Assembly: GCA_018062085.1 (NCBI GenBank)
Contig: JAGOSY010000002.1
Location: 1 to 64,000 of the forward strand
Direction of reading: 5' to 3'
Length of the DNA: 64,000 nucleotides
Source of the DNA: a bacterium
GTDB lineage: Bacteria; Cyanobacteriota; Vampirovibrionia; Obscuribacterales; Obscuribacteraceae
A program made the position numbers and the translations under genes. Below the pieces are notes generated by a model. The model ran no database searches and had not been told where the DNA came from. It was given only the letters and a program-made list of their open reading frames with translations. Of the stretch, positions 60,456 to 64,000 are shown piece after piece (position 1 is the first letter of the stretch; each line of letters begins with the position of its first letter).

Positions 60456-61294
60456 CAGGAGTCGACTTTTCTAGTTCAAAGGAAAACCCGAACGAAACCT
60501 GGCTAGTTGTGGGGCGACTTAGTAATTTGGGCTTTGAGATCTTAGAAGTTAAGAAAACCGGCTCTCATGTTTTGAGCAAAGACCTCGATGCCCATAAGAC
60601 ACTGAGCGCACTGGGTGTTGATTGCCCTTTTTCTTTGCCGGTTGCGTTTCTTGACTTCCTCGCTTCTAAGAAAATCAAGAAGGGCTATCAGTCGTGGCAA
60701 GAAGTTGTGGAAGAATTGGTTTTTATTCCATTTGAAGAATTTGCTGCTCTGGCAAAAGAATTTGGCAAAGAACCCAAGCGTGTTACTGATACTGTGGGTG
60801 GTGCTACTTTAAACAGTCCGATGAAGCGTGTTAATCCTGCCATGCTGCATCTCACTCATCATGGCATGCGAACGTTGGCATCGCTTGATCCCAAGCGCTA
60901 TTTCATACTTCCTTTTCAAGACTCAATTCCCTTTGGATGTGCTGTCATTGAAGTGCAGCCAAAGGAAACATTGAAGTATTTGGGCATCGCCGATGTTTCG
61001 TACATAGGCAAAGATAAGCACGACGAGAATGAAGCTGAAGCTCATCGCGATAAGCTTGTGCAGAACTTGATGAAGGTGAAAGAACGCAAAGCGCTTACCC
61101 TAAAAGAGATTCCAGCATTGATTATTCAGAAATCGTTTCTTCATAATTTCCGCCATTCAGACAGAGCAATTAATGCGCTGATATCTTGCTATACCGCGGC
61201 AATGTATAGTGCTGTGCCTGAGCATTTTGACGATCCATTTTCAGCTGATTCACTAGAAGTTTTGCTAGAAGGTTGGGTTTATCGAGCTAAGTAG
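60437..61294 (+). CDS. DUF429 family protein (RNase H-like fold)
   Basis: 285 residues from GTG 60437, with GAGG eight bases upstream and a 19-base overlap with the acetyltransferase gene. The N-terminus VVAGVDFSSSKENP and the later GVDCPFSLPV carry the two Asp motifs of DUF429, a family with an RNase H-like fold and predicted nuclease or NTP-dependent activity that is not experimentally settled. Coupled expression with the GNAT is likely. Confidence 0.75.
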   Translation: MRDKVVAGVDFSSSKENPNETWLVVGRLSNLGFEILEVKKTGSHVLSKDLDAHKTLSALGVDCPFSLPVAFLDFLASKKIKKGYQSWQEVVEELVFIPFEEFAALAKEFGKEPKRVTDTVGGATLNSPMKRVNPAMLHLTHHGMRTLASLDPKRYFILPFQDSIPFGCAVIEVQPKETLKYLGIADVSYIGKDKHDENEAEAHRDKLVQNLMKVKERKALTLKEIPALIIQKSFLHNFRHSDRAINALISCYTAAMYSAVPEHFDDPFSADSLEVLLEGWVYRAK

Positions 61295-61350
61295 CTATTA
61301 TATTGGTCATGATCTCGATGGGCAGAAAACATTGAAATAGGATTGATTTT

Positions 61351-62877
61351 ATGGCTGACAATGTGGCAAATTTTAATACTGATCAAGGTGCCGCACTTGA
61401 GCGCAAAGAGCTGCTTTCTATTGCCGCTGAGCAAGCCTGGGAATCGATTTGTATCACTGACGCTGACATTGAAGAACCGGGCCCGCGTTTTGTCTATGCT
61501 AATCGTGGTTTCGAGGAGCTGACGGGCTGGTCAGAGTCTGAGGTATTGGGTAAGAATCCACGTATGTTACAGGGGCCTCTAACCGATAGAGGAGTTTTGG
61601 ATAGGCTGAGACAATGTCTAATCGCTGGCACCAACTTTCATGGTGAGGCAATCAACTACAGAAAGAATGGTGAGGCATTTTGGCTAGAATGGAAAATTTC
61701 TCCAGTTAAAGACAATAGCGGAAAAATCACTCACTTTATTGCCTTTCAAAGAGATGTTTCTGAAGCAAAGGCTGCGCAGCAGCGAATTCAAGATTTTCAC
61801 TCAGTGCTCTCCCATGAGTTGCGGGCGCCATTGACTTCTATTCTCGGATCACTGCGTTTGATTGAGCAGTTTGATAATCCTCAGAGCGCAGAAGGCAGAG
61901 AGTTTCTAGATATTGCAATTTCCAGCACTGAAAGATTATCGGCGCTAATAAATGACTTGTTAGAGTTGAGCAAAATTGAAAGTGGTCAAATTGAGCTGAA
62001 ACTTGCAGATGTCTCTGCTTCTGAACTAGTTGATATGGCAGCAAAAAGCTTGATCAATTATCGCTCAGACGACAAAGTTACCATAAAAGTTGAGGCTCTC
62101 AACGTTGCCGTAAGGGCCGACAAAGATCGCATAGTTCAGGTTCTCATAAACTTGATTTCAAATGCAATGAAGTTTTCTCCAGTGAAGCAAGTGGTTCTCG
62201 TTTCGGTTACACGTGCAGAGAGCGGTGCTGTGCGCTTTTCAGTCTCTGACAAGGGCCCCGGCATTAGCGAAGAAAACCAACTTAGATTGTTTAATAAGTT
62301 TCAGCAACTGGCCTCCGCTGACGGTGTGCAACGTCAAGGCACAGGCTTGGGCTTATCTACTGTTAAAGCTCTAGTAGAACAGCACTCTGGGCGCTTGGGT
62401 GTTTCTAGCACAGTGGGCAAAGGCAGCACATTTTGGTTTGAGCTAGAGGCAACTGGCGACGCTGTTAGTGAGGCTATTGAGCCGCCTGCTAAAGCTTTGT
62501 TGCTAGTCGAAGATGATAAGGGACTAGCGAAACTAATCAAATTTTACTTGAGTGCTGATGGCTTTGTCGTCCATTCTGTATCGACCTTGAAGGAAGCCGT
62601 AGTCGTGCTGGAGTCGACCAAACTCTATGCTTGCATCGTCGATATGCATTTGCCAGACGGGATGGGAATAACTCTTCGCGAGAAACTTGAAAAGAGCGAA
62701 TTGAATTCGAAAGTGCCAATACTTATGACTTCAGCTTCGCGCTTTAAAGATGAAGAGCTAGGTTCATCTGTTACCGTAAGTTGGCTTTATAAGCCATTTG
62801 AACTTGGTGAGCTGGCTAATCAAGTTAAACGTGTTTTCGAAGAAGTGCATTCAAGCATCAAAGAGTCTAATGATTAA
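61351..62877 (+). CDS. Cytoplasmic hybrid histidine kinase with LOV-like PAS domain
   Basis: 508 residues, no membrane span. Order: LOV-like PAS (about 25-138), HisKA with phospho-acceptor H155 (SHELRAP), HATPase (N271 in NLISNAMKF, G boxes DKGPGI and GTGLGL), and a receiver domain (385-500) with D388/D389 and phospho-acceptor D431 (IVDMHLPDG). The PAS reads GKNPRMLQG where photoactive LOV domains have G-x-N-C-R-F-L-Q-G, so the flavin-binding Cys is Pro here. It should be a light-independent or redox/flavin-tuned kinase. Its response pathway is not in the window. Confidence 0.92.
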   Translation: MADNVANFNTDQGAALERKELLSIAAEQAWESICITDADIEEPGPRFVYANRGFEELTGWSESEVLGKNPRMLQGPLTDRGVLDRLRQCLIAGTNFHGEAINYRKNGEAFWLEWKISPVKDNSGKITHFIAFQRDVSEAKAAQQRIQDFHSVLSHELRAPLTSILGSLRLIEQFDNPQSAEGREFLDIAISSTERLSALINDLLELSKIESGQIELKLADVSASELVDMAAKSLINYRSDDKVTIKVEALNVAVRADKDRIVQVLINLISNAMKFSPVKQVVLVSVTRAESGAVRFSVSDKGPGISEENQLRLFNKFQQLASADGVQRQGTGLGLSTVKALVEQHSGRLGVSSTVGKGSTFWFELEATGDAVSEAIEPPAKALLLVEDDKGLAKLIKFYLSADGFVVHSVSTLKEAVVVLESTKLYACIVDMHLPDGMGITLREKLEKSELNSKVPILMTSASRFKDEELGSSVTVSWLYKPFELGELANQVKRVFEEVHSSIKESND

Positions 62878-62882
62878 TATAG

Positions 62883-63881
62883 CTACTTGAGTTTGAACGA
62901 ATCAACAATAGCTTTAAACTCTGCTTCTTTTTCTTCTTTCTTAGCTAGGTCAGTTATTCCTTGCAAAAAGAAATAGCTGCCGCCACCGAAAGCAATATCT
63001 TGATGAACAAACAATTCTTCTCCTTGTTTGTTCTTGCCCGTGGCGAGAATTTCTCTCGTTGGCATGCCACTAACAGTAGTGTCTTGTTCAGAAAGAATCT
63101 GTACATCGGTGAGGTTGGCTGTCATTTTAAGCCGCGTTCTCGCAAAATCAGATTTGTCTGGAATGTCAATGTCGTTAAGTGCTTGTCCAACCAGAAATAG
63201 GCTGTGGTCTTTGGGGTCAATTGCTGTTATCTTTCCGGTTGGTGAGAATAGCAGCGTATTTTGTATACGTCCGGCCATTAACAATGTCTTTGAGCCCGCT
63301 ATCGTGAAGGGCAAGTCAGCCATAGGGTCAGGTGCTGGTGCTTTGTTGTCGTAGCGAGCTGTTAGCACGATTTGCTTGAGTGATTGAGAGAGCTTTTCCG
63401 CTGCGGCATCGGGAAATGAGGCTGTGACGATTATTGTTCGCTCTTTATCACCGAAGGCTAGAATCCACTTTGAGAAGTCTGTGCCATATGCAGTTTGTTT
63501 AACTGAGCAGAGTAGTCCAGGATAGTCGCCCGCGGTGACAACTTCTTTGCTGACTAGCGTCATTGCTCTGCTGGCTAAACCCGCTTCGTTGAAACCGGCA
63601 GTAGTCGCTTCATAGGGTGAGGGCATCTCAGTCACCATAATTGAAGCTTGAGTTGCTTTGTCGATAAAACCAGAAAAATTGGGAGCGGCTGTGAAATTGT
63701 CAGTCTTCGTGATGCTTACTCTTGTGCCGCGAACTCGTGTTTCTGTCTTTTGTGTTTCTGATTGTTGTGCAGCTCTATCTGTTTCAGTTTCGAGTGTCTC
63801 TGCCTTAGCTGAGCTACCTAGTAACAGTGCCACAAGAGTTGCCATTGTCAAAATTGCGTTTTTCACGACTGTTTCATCCAT
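62883..63881 (-). CDS. Exported hypothetical protein
   Basis: About 332 residues from ATG 63881; GTG 63866 (VKNAILTM...) gives a more classical signal peptide and is a real alternative. Cleavage is likely near AKA-E. The mature part has two similar halves, each with a strand-helix-strand unit and YPGLLCSVKQ / MPTREILATG elements, a layout seen in secreted proteins of the PsbP/DUF1795 type. That similarity is faint and no function is claimed. Six bases separate it from the histidine kinase stop. Confidence 0.62.
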   Translation of the reverse strand: MDETVVKNAILTMATLVALLLGSSAKAETLETETDRAAQQSETQKTETRVRGTRVSITKTDNFTAAPNFSGFIDKATQASIMVTEMPSPYEATTAGFNEAGLASRAMTLVSKEVVTAGDYPGLLCSVKQTAYGTDFSKWILAFGDKERTIIVTASFPDAAAEKLSQSLKQIVLTARYDNKAPAPDPMADLPFTIAGSKTLLMAGRIQNTLLFSPTGKITAIDPKDHSLFLVGQALNDIDIPDKSDFARTRLKMTANLTDVQILSEQDTTVSGMPTREILATGKNKQGEELFVHQDIAFGGGSYFFLQGITDLAKKEEKEAEFKAIVDSFKLK

Positions 63882-63939
63882 TTCCTCTGCAACTAAGTAG
63901 TTTATAGGAAGACAAATGTTTTGTGGTGATTTTAATTTC

Positions 63940-64000
63940 TTAGTTAAGCATACCAAGCATCCACAGTACTACGATAGCCCCGGTTGGTACGCCCATTACC
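63940..64000 (-). CDS. C-terminal end of a membrane protein (partial)
   Basis: The minus strand reads VMGVPTGAIVVLWMLGMLN then TAA at 63942-63940. This is a single hydrophobic segment with a P-T-G turn, typical of the last span of a small membrane protein. The rest lies beyond the window edge. Confidence 0.5.
   Translation of the reverse strand, partial: VMGVPTGAIVVLWMLGMLN

Overview
The window reads as a chromosomal segment of a free-living, diderm (Gram-negative type) bacterium of moderate GC content. Signs of an outer membrane and periplasm include many Sec signal peptides, at least one clear lipoprotein box, a PagP-like beta-barrel, an L,D-transpeptidase and a TonB-free set of secreted enzymes. 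The mix of eukaryotic-type Ser/Thr kinases sharing an SPEQC activation segment, numerous secreted TPR proteins, a WG-repeat protein, a WD40 protein, a DUF4388 protein, a caspase-like peptidase and several EF-hand-like loops is what I associate with the non-photosynthetic cyanobacterial relatives (Melainabacteria/Vampirovibrionia, especially Obscuribacterales). That assignment is inference from gene content, not from a marker gene. GTG and TTG starts are common. I saw no phage, transposase, integrase, CRISPR array or rRNA; the only stable RNA is the 3' half of a tRNA-Val at the left edge.

Layout. 1-5 kb: tRNA-Val end with terminator, secreted TPR protein, RNase HI carrying a C-terminal hybrid-binding-like domain, small unknowns, and a TPR/WG-repeat protein. 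5-8 kb: small membrane protein, a broken secreted gene, an exported sulfatase, a GNAT. 8.5-13.3 kb: two membrane-anchored Ser/Thr kinases with N-terminal cysteine clusters, the first preceded by a G-quadruplex motif, and a beta-carbonic anhydrase. 13.4-22.7 kb: mostly exported proteins (serine hydrolase with EF-hand, TPR lipoprotein, C39-like peptidase, caspase-like peptidase, ricin-like lectin, TIM-barrel protein, and an L,D-transpeptidase whose signal peptide lies in another frame). 22.7-23.6 kb: a TacAT-type toxin-antitoxin module with a readable promoter/operator. 24.4-29.4 kb: a WD40 protein divergent from a TPR pseudokinase. 29.4-34.5 kb: calpain-like peptidase, PagP-like barrel, YHYH protein and secreted or membrane unknowns. 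34.6 kb: an orphan ParD antitoxin behind an 11-bp perfect inverted repeat. 35-40.5 kb: MFS transporter, then an exported nucleoside deaminase next to an NCS1 permease fused to a thioredoxin-like domain. 40.5-44.8 kb: unknown plus TPR pair, then a TetR/ferritin-like diiron operon with a near-perfect palindromic operator. 44.9-49.3 kb: HisZ/HisRS-like protein, PH-like membrane protein, CPT-like kinase, DUF4388/degenerate GGDEF protein. 49.3-57.6 kb: large low-complexity proteins, a Cys-punctuated polyglycine protein, a papain-like peptidase and an NlpC/CHAP-like protein, all without signal peptides, with TfoX-like and alpha/beta-hydrolase genes between. 57.7-64 kb: aldo/keto reductase, TPR, GNAT, DUF429, a LOV-like hybrid histidine kinase, a secreted unknown, and the end of a membrane protein.

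How the genes work together: most of the window serves the cell surface, secretion and signalling. Five or six cysteine-peptidase-fold proteins and three kinase-fold proteins in 64 kb suggest an expanded surface-processing and signalling repertoire. The most unusual items are the exported deaminase plus permease-thioredoxin fusion, the pseudokinase, the signal-peptide-less 49-58 kb peptidase cluster, and the out-of-frame signal peptide of the L,D-transpeptidase.
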